32,157 bases of DNA from a virus. The notes beneath the pieces are model-generated. The model had not been told where the DNA came from, searched no databases, and saw only the letters and a list, made by a program, of their open reading frames with translations. Of the stretch, positions 9,520-17,254 are shown in pieces (within the stretch, counting starts at the first letter, position 1; every line of letters starts with the position of its first letter). The stretch covers positions 1 to 32,157 of the IMG/VR virus record IMGVR_UViG_3300008113_000336; one strand, 5' to 3'. The position numbers were made by a program, and so were the translations under genes.

Positions 9520-10137
9520 ATGACCAATCCCACGATTGCTACCAACCCGGACACCGGCGTGCGGTTCTACGCCGACCCCGGCCCCCTGGAGGGTCACAGC
9601 GTTGATCTGTTCGTCCCCGTAAGGGGCGAGACGGTGACTAATCCCTCTGGCGTGCCCTGGCCTTGGTTGTTCGGAAACGGCTACACGGAATCAGGGGTGA
9701 GCTTCTACCTGAAGGGACAGCCGAAGATCCGCGTTGACGACCCGGCAATCTTCATCTTTGAGTCACGTTGGGAGGCTGTCGACTACGCCAGTCCCAAGCC
9801 CGGCGGCCCGGCAGGCACTTGGGAAGAAACGCTGGAGGTGGTGCGCCGGCCAGCGGAAGAGCTGTTGAATCAGGTGGAGGCCACAAGATTGCAGGCCAAC
9901 GCTCGCTTATACCCGAGCAATGAAGACCCCATGCTGGCCGTGCTGCTGGCGGAGGCAATCCGCCGCGATACCGAAGGTACGGCGACCCCTTTCATGCAGG
10001 AGCTGCTGACTCGACACCAGGCACTGGTAAGCGCAGGCTTCGCAAACATGGAGCGAGCCGCTGAACTGCGACAGCAGATCCTGGCCGGCCAACCATTTGA
10101 CCTGTCTGCCGGGTGGACCAATGAGCTTTCGTCGTGA
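9520..10137 (+). CDS. Tail-cluster protein, possible assembly chaperone
   Basis: 205 residues. The N-terminal half is beta-rich with many Pro and Gly residues; the C-terminal 90 or so are predicted helical and rich in Ala, Glu, Gln and Leu. A helical tail of this kind is typical of small tail-assembly proteins beside fibres, but I cannot name a family. Its 3' end runs past the ATG at 10121 of the following frame, although the start preferred for that gene is at 10172. Function is open. Confidence 0.65.
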   Translation: MTNPTIATNPDTGVRFYADPGPLEGHSVDLFVPVRGETVTNPSGVPWPWLFGNGYTESGVSFYLKGQPKIRVDDPAIFIFESRWEAVDYASPKPGGPAGTWEETLEVVRRPAEELLNQVEATRLQANARLYPSNEDPMLAVLLAEAIRRDTEGTATPFMQELLTRHQALVSAGFANMERAAELRQQILAGQPFDLSAGWTNELSS

Positions 10138-10171
10138 GTGGAGACGCGGGCCTTATGCGGGGGGCAACAAG

Positions 10172-10921
10172 ATGCTTATAGTTCCTAGGCGCAAAACGTC
10201 TAACTATGATTCGGACGCACAAAACTATATAGACCGTCTTGCAATTGCAAGCGGCGAAGACATAGAAGAGGATTTGAAAAAAATCATAAATGATTTGTTT
10301 GTGAGTCTGAAAGCGGGAGCATATCTGCAAAAAATGCAGTCAGCAGCTCTTTTGGCTGGCCCTACAACAATGACCACGATTGTACCCCTGCTACCGACAA
10401 TGCCAACCCCGGTTAGAGCTGGCACTTTGGCTAGTTTCACGTATAACCGCAAAACGGGCACTTCTGGCGGCGGAGCAGGCTATATCAACACAAACCTGAA
10501 TGATTCGGCGATGGGTCTTAACGATGTACACCTGGCTGCGCATACGTCAAGTGGAGCGGCAGCAATGGGGGTGATTGTGACAAGTGGAACAGTGATGGCA
10601 AACGGGTTTGTGCGAAATCGGACCTCGGCGGCCTCGACTTTTACGGCTGGAGCGGGCTTCTTTGCAACCGCAAGAAACAACTCTGCAAACTATACAATAA
10701 ACAGCGGAGGCAGCGATACTACAGTAACGGCCGCTAGCACAGTAAGGGAAAATCTCTCGCATTTTGTATTATGCAGAAACGCTAACGGCTCGCCATCCTT
10801 CTTTAGTACAGCGCCGCATACTTTTTACTCCATTGGCGAGGGAGTGGGCTTAAGCCTGCCAGGCTTGAGAGCTATTGTCTTAGCTTATTTTAACGCTCTT
10901 CAATTGCTGAATTTGACGTGA
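10172..10921 (+). CDS. Tail structural protein with YSIGE C-terminal motif
   Basis: 249 residues from ATG 10172, which has GGGGGG at 10159-10164 with a 7-nt spacer. In-frame ATG 10121 would add 17 residues. The layout (MLIVPRRK start, helical stretch ending near LLAGP, then FTYNRKTG, then a Ser/Thr/Gly-rich domain ending with FYSIGEG) recalls a class of phage tail proteins as I remember it, with a YNRKTG module and a final YSIGE motif followed by an Ala/Leu-rich helix. Probably a surface-exposed tail or adhesin component. A second, decayed copy of its C-terminus lies about 100 bp downstream. Confidence 0.7.
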   Translation: MLIVPRRKTSNYDSDAQNYIDRLAIASGEDIEEDLKKIINDLFVSLKAGAYLQKMQSAALLAGPTTMTTIVPLLPTMPTPVRAGTLASFTYNRKTGTSGGGAGYINTNLNDSAMGLNDVHLAAHTSSGAAAMGVIVTSGTVMANGFVRNRTSAASTFTAGAGFFATARNNSANYTINSGGSDTTVTAASTVRENLSHFVLCRNANGSPSFFSTAPHTFYSIGEGVGLSLPGLRAIVLAYFNALQLLNLT

Positions 10922-10997
10922 CAACAACGCGATTCCCCTGGAAATTTCAATGCGGCTTTAATACCTGAGCAGCCATGAAACATGTTCGCAAACGTGA

Positions 10998-11117
10998 AGC
11001 GCAGGCCGCCTTCAACGCCGATTAGATTCCTACAGCATTGGTGAAGACATTAATCTTGCAGTGCTTGACACTCGTCTTACCGCCCTGACGACTGCCCTTG
11101 GCGCCGCAATCCCGTAA
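10998..11117 (+). pseudogene. Orphan C-terminal fragment of a YSIGE-type tail protein
   Basis: One frame is open from just after a TGA at 10995 to a TAA at 11115-11117 and has no good start codon. It encodes YSIGEDINLAVLDTRL followed by TALTTALGAAIP, which aligns with the end of the intact gene upstream (FYSIGEGVGLSLPGLRA). The fragment looks like a replaced or duplicated C-terminal exchange cassette left after recombination. It is not identical to the upstream end, so it came from a different allele. The rest of the 258-bp gap (10922-11179) shows nothing I can call except the dyad site at 11142. Confidence 0.65.
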
Positions 11118-11141
11118 ATCACCGCACGCAACGCCCTCCCA

Positions 11142-11155
11142 CTGCACCCCTGTAG
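11142..11155. promoter_or_regulatory. Dyad site CTGCA-CCCC-TGTAG
   Basis: One mismatch to CTGCA-N4-TGCAG. It lies 24 nt before the start of the holin candidate, in the gap after the tail operon. Confidence 0.5.
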
Positions 11156-11179
11156 ACTTCGCCTGCGGATGGAGTCCCC

Positions 11180-11380
11180 ATGCTCATTGAGGTCGGCGGC
11201 CTCCTCCTCGGGAGCGGAATCCTCGTCAAGGGGGTTCAGGGGCTTTGGGCCATTGCCAAGGCCATAGGCAGTTACGAGGCCTCGACCGCAAAGTGCTTGG
11301 AGCACCTGACCGAGATGGCCAAGGATCACGAGAACAGGATTCGAGCCCTGGAGGATGGCGATGCAAGAAAGAGACGCTGA
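11180..11380 (+). CDS. Small membrane protein, holin candidate
   Basis: 66 residues: one hydrophobic segment at about residues 3-27 (GGLLLGSGILVKGVQGLWAI), then a charged helical tail ending in KRR. GGAG at 11171-11174 is 5 nt before the ATG. T7 places its 67-residue class II holin (gp17.5) between the tail fibre and the small terminase; this gene has the same size and slot and overlaps terS. No endolysin is visible in the window. Holin function is inferred from synteny and topology; it could also be another small membrane protein. Confidence 0.55.
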   Translation: MLIEVGGLLLGSGILVKGVQGLWAIAKAIGSYEASTAKCLEHLTEMAKDHENRIRALEDGDARKRR

Positions 11381-11609
11381 CAACGACCAGCAACGGCTGG
11401 AGGCCCTGCACAGCAGGCTCCTCGACACGGCCGAGGAGTTGCTGGAGAAGGGGGAATACAGCCTGGCCCTGCAGATGATCAAGCACAACAACGTCACCGC
11501 GCCGAAGCGGGGCGAGCGGGGAACCATGGACGACGCGGGGAAGGTGGCCGCGAAGTTGAACTTTTCCCCTCGCGCACCGGTGGTGCCTCTCAGACGGTCA
11601 GCCGGCTGA
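11361..11609 (+). CDS. Terminase small subunit (T7 gp18-like)
   Basis: 82 residues from ATG 11361, with GGAGG at 11350-11354 and a 6-nt spacer; ATG 11355 touches the SD. The segment LLDTAEELLEKGEYSLALQ followed by IKHNNVTAP matches the small-terminase pattern of helices followed by a short motif ending in an N-x-(I/V)-(T/S)-A-x-P-like stretch. It would recognise concatemer DNA and work with TerL at the portal. It overlaps the holin candidate by 20 bp. Unlike in T7, TerL is not downstream on the same strand: the inverted terL gene converges on it and the two 3' ends overlap by 20 bp. Confidence 0.6.
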   Translation: MQERDADNDQQRLEALHSRLLDTAEELLEKGEYSLALQMIKHNNVTAPKRGERGTMDDAGKVAAKLNFSPRAPVVPLRRSAG

Positions 11610-13464
11610 CGCCCCCCTCGGCCCGCCCGAATTTTGAGCCCGCCGGGGGCGGCGGCAGCCCGAGCACAGCGCGCCCCGCGCCAGGCTGCCTCACCAGCGA
11701 GCGGGGGCGCAGGCCCAGGGCCAGCCGATCCGCACTGCCCTCGGCATTCAAGAAGAACTCCTCGATCACGGCTTCGGCCTCCTCCCCCTCCCGCTGCAGC
11801 GCTGCCTTCTCCTGATCCTGCGCGACTGCCAGGGTGAAGTGGCTGACGCAATAGGACAACGCATCGATGCGGTCATACCAGCTCAGGGCCCCCCGCTCTG
11901 TCGTCAACCGGCTGAGCTGGAACGCCAGGGAGCGCTCGTGGCCACTCTCTGGATCCCTCTCCGCCTCCAGGTAATCAGAGCGCAGCAGCTCCCGAGAGAC
12001 CACCAGGCGGTGCTGTTGGATCGCGGGCGCCAGGCTGTCCACCAGGCGCCTCTCTTTCTGCTGGTTTCCAGAGGGGACCTCCTCGATCGTGCAGGGGTGA
12101 ATCCGGTTCATCACCTTGGTGAGAGCCGCGGCAAACATCCCGCCGCCGTAGTTGGCCTCCGGAAGGCAGAGGCCAACATCCCATCGCGCGGCAACCCGGG
12201 CCAGGCGCTCCAGGGATTCGTCGGCATAGCCCAGCTGGGTTCCCCCGCACTCAAGGAGGAAGATGTTTCCGTTCAGCTCGGCGCACACAGCCCAGGCCAG
12301 TTCATCGTGGCCACGGCCGGACGGGTCGATGCCCATCACGCAGTTCCACCGGTCCAGTTTGCTGATCCAGCGCTGGACCACTCCAGGGCCGTAGTACCAG
12401 CGATCGGAGCCCAGGCCCGTGCAGACCAGGTCCCTGAGGATCATGTCCGAGGCATTGCCCCAGGTGACGGTCTCTGGCAAGGCCTTGCCGTCCAGGTCCA
12501 TCACGATCAGGTCGCCCAGGCGGATCGGATAGCGCTGCTCCGTGGAGAGCCGGCAGTTGAGCTGGTACTGCATCAGCCAGGTCACCCGGCTGTTTTTTGC
12601 CTCCCGCACTTGGAGCTCCTCTTCTCCAAACCGCTCCGGATCGGTGGGCGCGCCAACCAGTGATGGATCCTCGGTGGCCTCCCGAAGAATCTCTGGGTCG
12701 AGGTTGCCCTCGTAGCAGGCGATGGACTCCTCGCTGAAGGGGTCCGGATACCTGGCCGGCCAGTAGCGGATGGCGTATCCCCGCTTCCGCACCAGCTCCA
12801 GGTACAGGCTGGTCTCCACGTGGGGAGTTCCCAGGTAGAGGATCTGCCGCGGCAGGAGCTGGCCCTTCTCGGGCAGCAGGATCTGCTCGAGCTCGCTGCA
12901 GGCGTGCGCGATCCGCGCCTGCTTGTGCGGGGTGATGGAGTTGCTGAGCGTCTCCGTGTCGTCAGCGGTGGCGATGCTGCAGCGCTTCCCGGTCAGGCCA
13001 GATGACAGGATCCCCGATGGCCGGCAGCTGGGGGACTGGGAGTGGCCCTTGGGGCATGGGCCCACGTCGAAGCCGCGCTGGGCTGACTGGCGCTGGTCTC
13101 GGCGGGGATGGAGGCATCGCAGGATGTCGATCACATCGAACCACTCCAGCAGCTGGGTGGAAATTTCAACGGCCTTCTCAGCCGTGCTTCCGGTGATCAG
13201 GCACTTCTCCTCGACGGGATCCATTCGGAGCCGCCAAGAGTTGTAGATCGCCACCATCGTGGACTTCGCAATCCCGCGAAAGCCAACAGTGATTTGCCGG
13301 CTTGGCCCATGGACCATCCAGTTGAGGATGGCTGATTGCCTATAAGTTGCGGACCCGTTCTGGAGCACCAGCCCCAACTCCCGGAGGATATAAGACGCAT
13401 AGTTCTCCAAATGCTGCAGCTCTTCCGGCAGCGGTTCCCACTCGGGGTACTTGATGTAATTCAT
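11590..13464 (-). CDS. terL: Terminase large subunit (T7 gp19-like)
   Basis: 624 residues, similar to T7 gp19 along its length. The ATPase half has the Walker A-like GFRGIAKST at 61-69 and Walker B with ADD at 167-169. Conserved YLGTPHVETSLY and WPARYP segments follow. The nuclease half has GIDPSGRG with D380, E436 in LPEANYGGGMF, and D531/D534 in WYDRIDAL, giving the expected acidic metal site. The protein packages DNA through the portal and cuts it. The start overlaps the upstream stop as ATGA. The C-terminal 80 or so residues are Gly/Pro/Arg-rich and look less conserved. It is on the opposite strand from terS, tail and head genes. Confidence 0.95.
   Translation of the reverse strand: MNYIKYPEWEPLPEELQHLENYASYILRELGLVLQNGSATYRQSAILNWMVHGPSRQITVGFRGIAKSTMVAIYNSWRLRMDPVEEKCLITGSTAEKAVEISTQLLEWFDVIDILRCLHPRRDQRQSAQRGFDVGPCPKGHSQSPSCRPSGILSSGLTGKRCSIATADDTETLSNSITPHKQARIAHACSELEQILLPEKGQLLPRQILYLGTPHVETSLYLELVRKRGYAIRYWPARYPDPFSEESIACYEGNLDPEILREATEDPSLVGAPTDPERFGEEELQVREAKNSRVTWLMQYQLNCRLSTEQRYPIRLGDLIVMDLDGKALPETVTWGNASDMILRDLVCTGLGSDRWYYGPGVVQRWISKLDRWNCVMGIDPSGRGHDELAWAVCAELNGNIFLLECGGTQLGYADESLERLARVAARWDVGLCLPEANYGGGMFAAALTKVMNRIHPCTIEEVPSGNQQKERRLVDSLAPAIQQHRLVVSRELLRSDYLEAERDPESGHERSLAFQLSRLTTERGALSWYDRIDALSYCVSHFTLAVAQDQEKAALQREGEEAEAVIEEFFLNAEGSADRLALGLRPRSLVRQPGAGRAVLGLPPPPAGSKFGRAEGGVSRLTV
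11597..11610. terminator. Palindrome between convergent terS and terL
   Basis: GTCAGCCGGCTGAC is a perfect 14-bp palindrome over the overlapping 3' ends of terS and terL. It could form a stem in either transcript and act as a two-way terminator or block to read-through. There is no U-tract on either side, so the terminator role is uncertain. Confidence 0.35.
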
Positions 13465-13757
13465 TTGCGCCAGTTGGTGCCACGGTTGGCACGGCCTGCC
13501 TGGCGCTCATACTGCTTTTGAAGCTCAAGCTCAGCCTGGCGAAGCTCTTCACGCTTTCGCCGGGAGCGAGCATCTCGATCTTTAGCGATTTGCACCAGGG
13601 CTTCTTCGCGGCCTGGCGGCTCAGGGATGCCTGCCTTGCGCAGGATCTTGGCCCAGTCAACCAAGGGGCCAAGCAATCTGTTTGGAATGGGAGGGGCCCC
13701 CACGTCCGAGACACCACATCTCGTTCCTGAGGCAGGAATAGGGACCCCGACTTTCAT
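13461..13757 (-). CDS. Unrecognised 98-residue protein upstream of terL
   Basis: The start has a very good SD: on the minus strand GGAGG (complement of 13762-13766) lies 4 nt before the ATG. The stop overlaps the terL start as ATGA, so translation of the two is coupled. The N-terminus is Gly/Pro-rich with two Cys; the C-terminal 50 residues are a highly charged helix rich in Arg, Glu, Lys and Gln, likely a coiled coil. Size and coupling to terL would suit a second terminase-associated or DNA-binding subunit, but the frame at 11361 fits TerS better. Function not known. Confidence 0.7.
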   Translation of the reverse strand: MKVGVPIPASGTRCGVSDVGAPPIPNRLLGPLVDWAKILRKAGIPEPPGREEALVQIAKDRDARSRRKREELRQAELELQKQYERQAGRANRGTNWRK

Positions 13758-13794
13758 GATACCTCCAGGCGAAAGCCGCCTGTGTCAGGGCAGG

Positions 13795-14055
13795 CTACTG
13801 CAGGGGTGCATCAGTCTGCTCTGTTCTGCTGGGATCGCGCAGGCTTGGGTTGTAGGTGTTGTAGCCAAGCATGTATCCAGCCTTCCCCATCCCGCCGATG
13901 CCCATCATCGAGCCAGCCGTGAGCCAGCAGCGATCTTGGGCATCCCATGGACCGCGCGTGTTCCAGCGACAGTCCACGAGATAGGCCGTGCCAAAGGCCA
14001 AGCACAGTGAGGTTCCGGTATTGAGGAGAGCTTTGGCGAACGCAGAGACGTTCAA
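13795..14055 (-). CDS. Small Gly/Ala-rich membrane-like protein
   Basis: 86 residues from a TTG start that overlaps the previous gene's stop (TTGA). A hydrophobic stretch lies near residues 5-27 (FAKALLNTGTSLCLAFGTAY) and a second, weaker one near 46-64 (GSMMGIGGMGKAGYMLGY). It has three Cys. The pattern would suit a small membrane protein such as a holin or antiholin, or a virion component. I recognise no family. The TTG start and short length make it less certain than its neighbours, but the coupling supports it. Confidence 0.55.
   Translation of the reverse strand: MNVSAFAKALLNTGTSLCLAFGTAYLVDCRWNTRGPWDAQDRCWLTAGSMMGIGGMGKAGYMLGYNTYNPSLRDPSRTEQTDAPLQ
13798..13811. promoter_or_regulatory. 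Dyad site CTGCA-GGGG-TGCAT
   Basis: One mismatch to CTGCA-N4-TGCAG. It covers the last codons of the 86-residue gene and lies 40 nt upstream of the next start on the minus strand, so it could serve the pair that includes terL. Confidence 0.45.
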
Positions 14056-15197
14056 TGGCGAACCCCAAACACGTCTGGTCTTGCAAACGCGCGAACGTTT
14101 GAATGCAAGTTGTCGGAAGCAATAAGGCCCGCTATCTCTTGCAGGCTTTTGCCCCTCATGGCCTCAAGAAGCTCCGCCGCGAGGCGCCTCCGCCAGGTGT
14201 CGTGATCCCCGGCTGCAGTGCCTGAGGGCGCTTGAGACGGACGCATGGCAGAAGAAGGGCTGGCCGGGCGCGGAGGCATGGGGGGAAAGCCGGGCGCGCG
14301 CGAACGACCTGGGCTCGCAGGCGCAGGGGGCGCAGGGGGGGCGGGAGGAGCGGGAGGTGCTGGAGGCGCTGGAGGCGCTGGAGGTGTAGCGGCTTGCTCT
14401 TCCGCGATGCGCTGGCGCTCCTCTTGCCGCCCCTGCTCGGCAGCTTCTGCGCGGATTTCCTCTTCCCGCTCTTCCCGCTGCTGCAGCTCCTGCAGCCTCC
14501 TTTCCTCCTTCTCCTGAGCCTCGGCTGCTTCGCGCTCCCTGGCTTTGACCCCAGCGTGAAAAAGGAAGACCTGTGCTCGTTCCAAGGCCTGCCTCGCTTC
14601 TTCCTGAAACTCTTCCCGATCCTCGGGAGGATTCTCTTCCGCGAACACGCGAAGGCTCTCACACAGCCCGTCGAACTCTTCCGATGTCTTTGCCACTCGG
14701 TCCAGTTTTCCTGGCTCCCGGATGATCCGTTGCTCGAATCGCTGAAACTCTGCAATCACATCCCTGTGCCCCTGGACACGGGCCTCCTCGGCCTTTTGGA
14801 TCTCCGTCAAGGCATCGACGTGTGGCTGGATCAAGCCCTCCAGCGGTTCCGTCAGGGCTTTCTCGGCCTGGATCATGCCCTTCCATCGCTTGTGATGAAT
14901 GTCAGATGCTGCCTTTCTGGCGGCGATGATCTCAGTGATGAGTTTCTTGATCTTGCCGATAAACTTCCTTGCGGCCTTTTCGCCTTCAATCGAGCTGTAG
15001 TTGAACGGCTCGATTGCCTTGCCATCCTTAACCGCCTCTTTGACTTTGAGCTGGAGAACCTCCCATTGCTTCAGGACGCGCACGTCGTCCGAGTCCTGAG
15101 CGGCAAGAGCAGAAGAGTCTTCCCGGCCTGACAGGTCGTCATTTGGATCAAATTCGGTTGGGATGTAGTCAGTACCCCTTTGGATGATCTTGGTCAT
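14052..15197 (-). CDS. Coiled-coil protein with proline-rich repeat
   Basis: 381 residues. About 60-260 is a long, highly charged helical region, almost certainly coiled coil, including a GEKAARKFIGKIKKLI segment recalling coiled-coil proteins encoded beside phage recombinases or nucleases. A PPAPPA tandem repeat follows (about 14310-14395 in DNA), then a short C-terminal domain (about 325-381) starting DHDTWRRRLAAELLEAMRG. There is no SD before the ATG; the leader is a short tandem repeat of CCAACTCAT type. The start overlaps the preceding stop (ATGA). Function unknown; scaffolding or nucleic-acid handling is possible. Confidence 0.75.
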   Translation of the reverse strand: MTKIIQRGTDYIPTEFDPNDDLSGREDSSALAAQDSDDVRVLKQWEVLQLKVKEAVKDGKAIEPFNYSSIEGEKAARKFIGKIKKLITEIIAARKAASDIHHKRWKGMIQAEKALTEPLEGLIQPHVDALTEIQKAEEARVQGHRDVIAEFQRFEQRIIREPGKLDRVAKTSEEFDGLCESLRVFAEENPPEDREEFQEEARQALERAQVFLFHAGVKAREREAAEAQEKEERRLQELQQREEREEEIRAEAAEQGRQEERQRIAEEQAATPPAPPAPPAPPAPPAPPAPPAPASPGRSRAPGFPPMPPRPASPSSAMRPSQAPSGTAAGDHDTWRRRLAAELLEAMRGKSLQEIAGLIASDNLHSNVRAFARPDVFGVRH

Positions 15198-15496
15198 GAG
15201 TTGGATGAGTTGGATGATTTGGGTTTGTTGGTGTAGTGGTTATAGGTTTTATTTTTTAGGCTTTCGTGAAGCAGGCGGTCTGCCAAGCTGTTAATGTGAT
15301 CTCTTGGAATTTTATTGCCATTGCTGTCATAAAAAATCGTTTCAAGCAAGTAGCAGATCAAGGCATCACGAAACAGGCGGGGCCTGTTGACTTGTAGAAG
15401 ATCACAAACCTCTCCTACAATCTTGTTGTATTCTCTTGTCGACCTAATTGCAATCTGGGCCAACCGTGGTCCTTCTTGCTTTTCAGGGTCAAGCAT
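15194..15496 (-). CDS. Putative ribbon-helix-helix DNA-binding protein
   Basis: 100 residues. The segment LAQIAIRSTREYNKIVGEV with RPRLFRDALICYLLE after it has the strand-helix-turn-helix layout of an Arc/MetJ-type ribbon-helix-helix domain (about residues 12-52). The tail is Asn/Lys/Ser-rich and probably disordered. Such proteins bind short palindromes as dimers, so this is one candidate for binding the dyad sites. It overlaps the upstream gene by 8 bp and the downstream gene by ATGA. The call rests on pattern only. Confidence 0.55.
   Translation of the reverse strand: MLDPEKQEGPRLAQIAIRSTREYNKIVGEVCDLLQVNRPRLFRDALICYLLETIFYDSNGNKIPRDHINSLADRLLHESLKNKTYNHYTNKPKSSNSSNS
15198..15227. repeat. 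Short tandem repeat at a gene junction
   Basis: Units like GAGTTGGAT repeat about three times at the 3' end of the ribbon-helix-helix gene and directly before the 381-residue gene's start. They encode the Ser/Asn-rich tail of the upstream protein. Confidence 0.5.
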
Positions 15497-16028
15497 CTGG
15501 AGAATCTGACAATTGGTCTGGCTGGTCGCCGTTATTGCCTGGATTCACTGGCACACGAAGCTTGGACAGTGCTTCGGAGATCGCATGGGCGACGGCTTCG
15601 CTTTTGTCGCACGAAACCATTTTGCCTGTTGTAAGCATACTCTGCCATTGCCTGCCAAAATCAAATAAAAGACGTTCAGGTGTCGGATAAGGCCTAGTAT
15701 CGAAAACAGGGAAGTTATTTATTAAGTCATATAGCTCATCGTCTGACGGCAATCGAAGCCATAAAGCGCCCTCCTGTTGGACGGGAGTTATTTTTAAACG
15801 TTCCAGGGTTGCCTCCAAAGCGTCAATTCTTTTCCATAAATTGTGCAGATCGTCAATAGTATTTGAGCTAGTCCTGTGCAAATTTCTAATTGTTTTCTTT
15901 ACACGCTCAACATCGGTTTCAAATGAGCCAAATATATTAAGAACTGCTTTTTGTTGTGAATACAACTGCATCACGTTTTCAGTCAAGTCTTCTCCAATCA
16001 GCCAACGACGCAGCAAATTCCGAAGCAT
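15489..16028 (-). CDS. Unrecognised coiled-coil protein, 179 residues
   Basis: Residues about 15-80 are a heptad-like helix (KAVLNIFGSF, then ERVKKTIRNL, then IDALEATLERLK). A more globular part follows, with LPSDDELYDLINNFPVFDTR near its middle. There is no transmembrane segment or known motif. Its DNA is clearly more AT-rich than the flanking genes (about 15660-15960), hinting at separate origin. It starts 30 nt after the RepL-like gene and overlaps the next gene by 8 bp, so it belongs to the same operon. Confidence 0.7.
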   Translation of the reverse strand: MLRNLLRRWLIGEDLTENVMQLYSQQKAVLNIFGSFETDVERVKKTIRNLHRTSSNTIDDLHNLWKRIDALEATLERLKITPVQQEGALWLRLPSDDELYDLINNFPVFDTRPYPTPERLLFDFGRQWQSMLTTGKMVSCDKSEAVAHAISEALSKLRVPVNPGNNGDQPDQLSDSPDA

Positions 16029-16058
16029 GGCAATGGTGGTGTCAAGGACCCAACATGT

Positions 16059-16526
16059 CTACATGGGTGCAGAGCCGTTGTCAAGCCGACTTGCATCTCG
16101 TGTTGCCTCGTCAATGGCCCAGGCGGCGAGGGCCTGCTCAGTGAAGACCGCCGCGGCCCGGCCATCGGTGGCCTCGCAGAACCTGGCCCAGATCCACCCC
16201 CGCCGCTGGCTGTTGCCCATGGAGGAGACATGGGGGTTGAGCACCAACATGCGCTGCTTGGTCCGGGGATCCTTCCAGGTGGCCACCAGCAGCGCCTTTC
16301 GCAGCCGCCCGATCGAATGGGCCACATGCGAGCCCGAGAGCCCGTAGAGGTTGCCCAGGTGGTCGGGGCTGAGCACCACCGCTCCAAGGGCAGGGATGAC
16401 GTGCTGTTGCAGCAGCTGCCAGGTGGAAAGGTCGAGAGGCCGGATGACTCGATCGCTCAGAAGCCCTTGCCACAGCCCTGGCAGCTGGTGGGCCATCACA
16501 AAAAACCTCTCGGTGCAAGACTCCAT
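16059..16526 (-). CDS. RepL-like winged-helix protein
   Basis: 155 residues from ATG 16526, or 145 from ATG 16496, which has the better SD (GAGAGG). The fold reads as a helix-turn-helix (SPDHLGNLYGLSGSHVAHSI, then GRLRKALLV) followed by a wing that ends in MLVLNPHVSSMG. That late LNP motif, then a Trp/Arg-rich helix, is the shape of RepL-type plasmid replication initiators. It is the first gene of the leftward operon, with the repeat-rich 970-bp control region just upstream. It may be a replication initiator or a repressor of similar fold; the family call is by eye. Confidence 0.55.
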   Translation of the reverse strand: MESCTERFFVMAHQLPGLWQGLLSDRVIRPLDLSTWQLLQQHVIPALGAVVLSPDHLGNLYGLSGSHVAHSIGRLRKALLVATWKDPRTKQRMLVLNPHVSSMGNSQRRGWIWARFCEATDGRAAAVFTEQALAAWAIDEATRDASRLDNGSAPM

Positions 16527-16680
16527 CTGTCGCCTGCTCTGTGGGGGTTGGCGGCGGAGCCAGTGATCTGCAGTCGTGTTCCCGCACGGCTACAGGGAGG
16601 CTCCTGCGCGTCCAAATGTAGCTTGTGGAAAAACCCCTCTCCAAACAAAACCCAGTCACAGCAAGGGATCTGAATTTCGG

Positions 16681-16701
16681 CTGTGCAGAAAAATTGCACA
16701 G
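16681..16701. promoter_or_regulatory. Perfect inverted repeat CTGTGCA-N7-TGCACAG
   Basis: Two perfect 7-bp arms around an AT-rich centre (GAAAAAT). It lies about 155 bp upstream of the RepL-like start and looks like a dimeric-protein operator. It is not a LexA site, since the CTGT and ACAG ends are too far apart. Confidence 0.5.
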
Positions 16702-16767
16702 AGCGAGGCGAAAACCCAGACCTGGACAGGGCCGGGTTGCGTGAGCCTTCTTGATCTCTTAAGTCAG

Positions 16768-16850
16768 AACACCAGGAACAGCCGAGACAGCCAGAACAGC
16801 CAGGGCCAGCCGGGGCCACCCAGGACCACCCGGAACGACCCGAAGGCCAG
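16768..16850. repeat. Degenerate 9-10-nt tandem repeats
   Basis: Eight or nine units, clearest in ACAGCCGAG, ACAGCCAGA and ACAGCCAGG, then drifting to GCC-ACCC forms. They could be iterons for the RepL-like protein or a simple GC-rich repeat. Confidence 0.5.
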
Positions 16851-16864
16851 AAAGCAAATCCTTA

Positions 16865-16915
16865 CCCCCCTCTTCACGGGAAGGGGGGACCCGCTTGCGG
16901 GGGGTCGTCAGACCC
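16865..16915. other. GC-rich alternative hairpins
   Basis: CCCCCC (16865-16870) can pair with GGGGGG (16883-16888), and GGGTC (16902-16906) with GACCC (16911-16915) around a GTCA loop. CCCGC and GCGGG at 16890-16901 offer a competing fold. There is no U-tract, so this may be an attenuator or structural element rather than a classical terminator. Confidence 0.35.
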
Positions 16916-17254
16916 GGTGGATGCCTGTGGTCGCGTCAGCGGCCTCAGGGAGCCACCTCCAGGGGCCTCCAGCGGTGCTCAGGTCCTCCGGGATGGTCAG
17001 CACTTCTCGCAACCCCTCAAAACCCCACACAGAGGCCAATGGAGCTCTGCACCACTCCAGGGGTTCGGGCAAATCCCTGCAATTTTGGGTCGCCTAATTG
17101 AGTGGGGTACCGCTTAGCGATCCGGGCAGGCGCCCCCCATGCCCCCTGCTCGATTGGCCACCAGAGAGGCAGGGGGCCAGGGTGGCCGGCTGTGCTCTGG
17201 CCAAGGTGCAGCAGCAGCAGCAGGGGGGCTAAGCCCTTGTGGCTACTGGGCTGA

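Noticed and set aside
12084-12097. A further GGGGTG-centred sequence (GTGCA-GGGG-TGAAT) resembling the dyad sites
   Set aside because: Three or more arm mismatches and placed inside terL; not counted as a site.
11839-12663. 274-residue frame opposite terL
   Set aside because: Antisense shadow of a clearly homologous terL.
14310-14395. Tandem GC repeat as a mobile or CRISPR-like element
   Set aside because: It is in frame and encodes the PPAPPA linker of the coiled-coil protein; no spacers.
16576-17097. 173-residue frame on the plus strand with a collagen-like stretch
   Set aside because: No SD, no recognisable domain, and the Gly/Pro/Arg part is just translated 9-nt repeats and GC hairpins.
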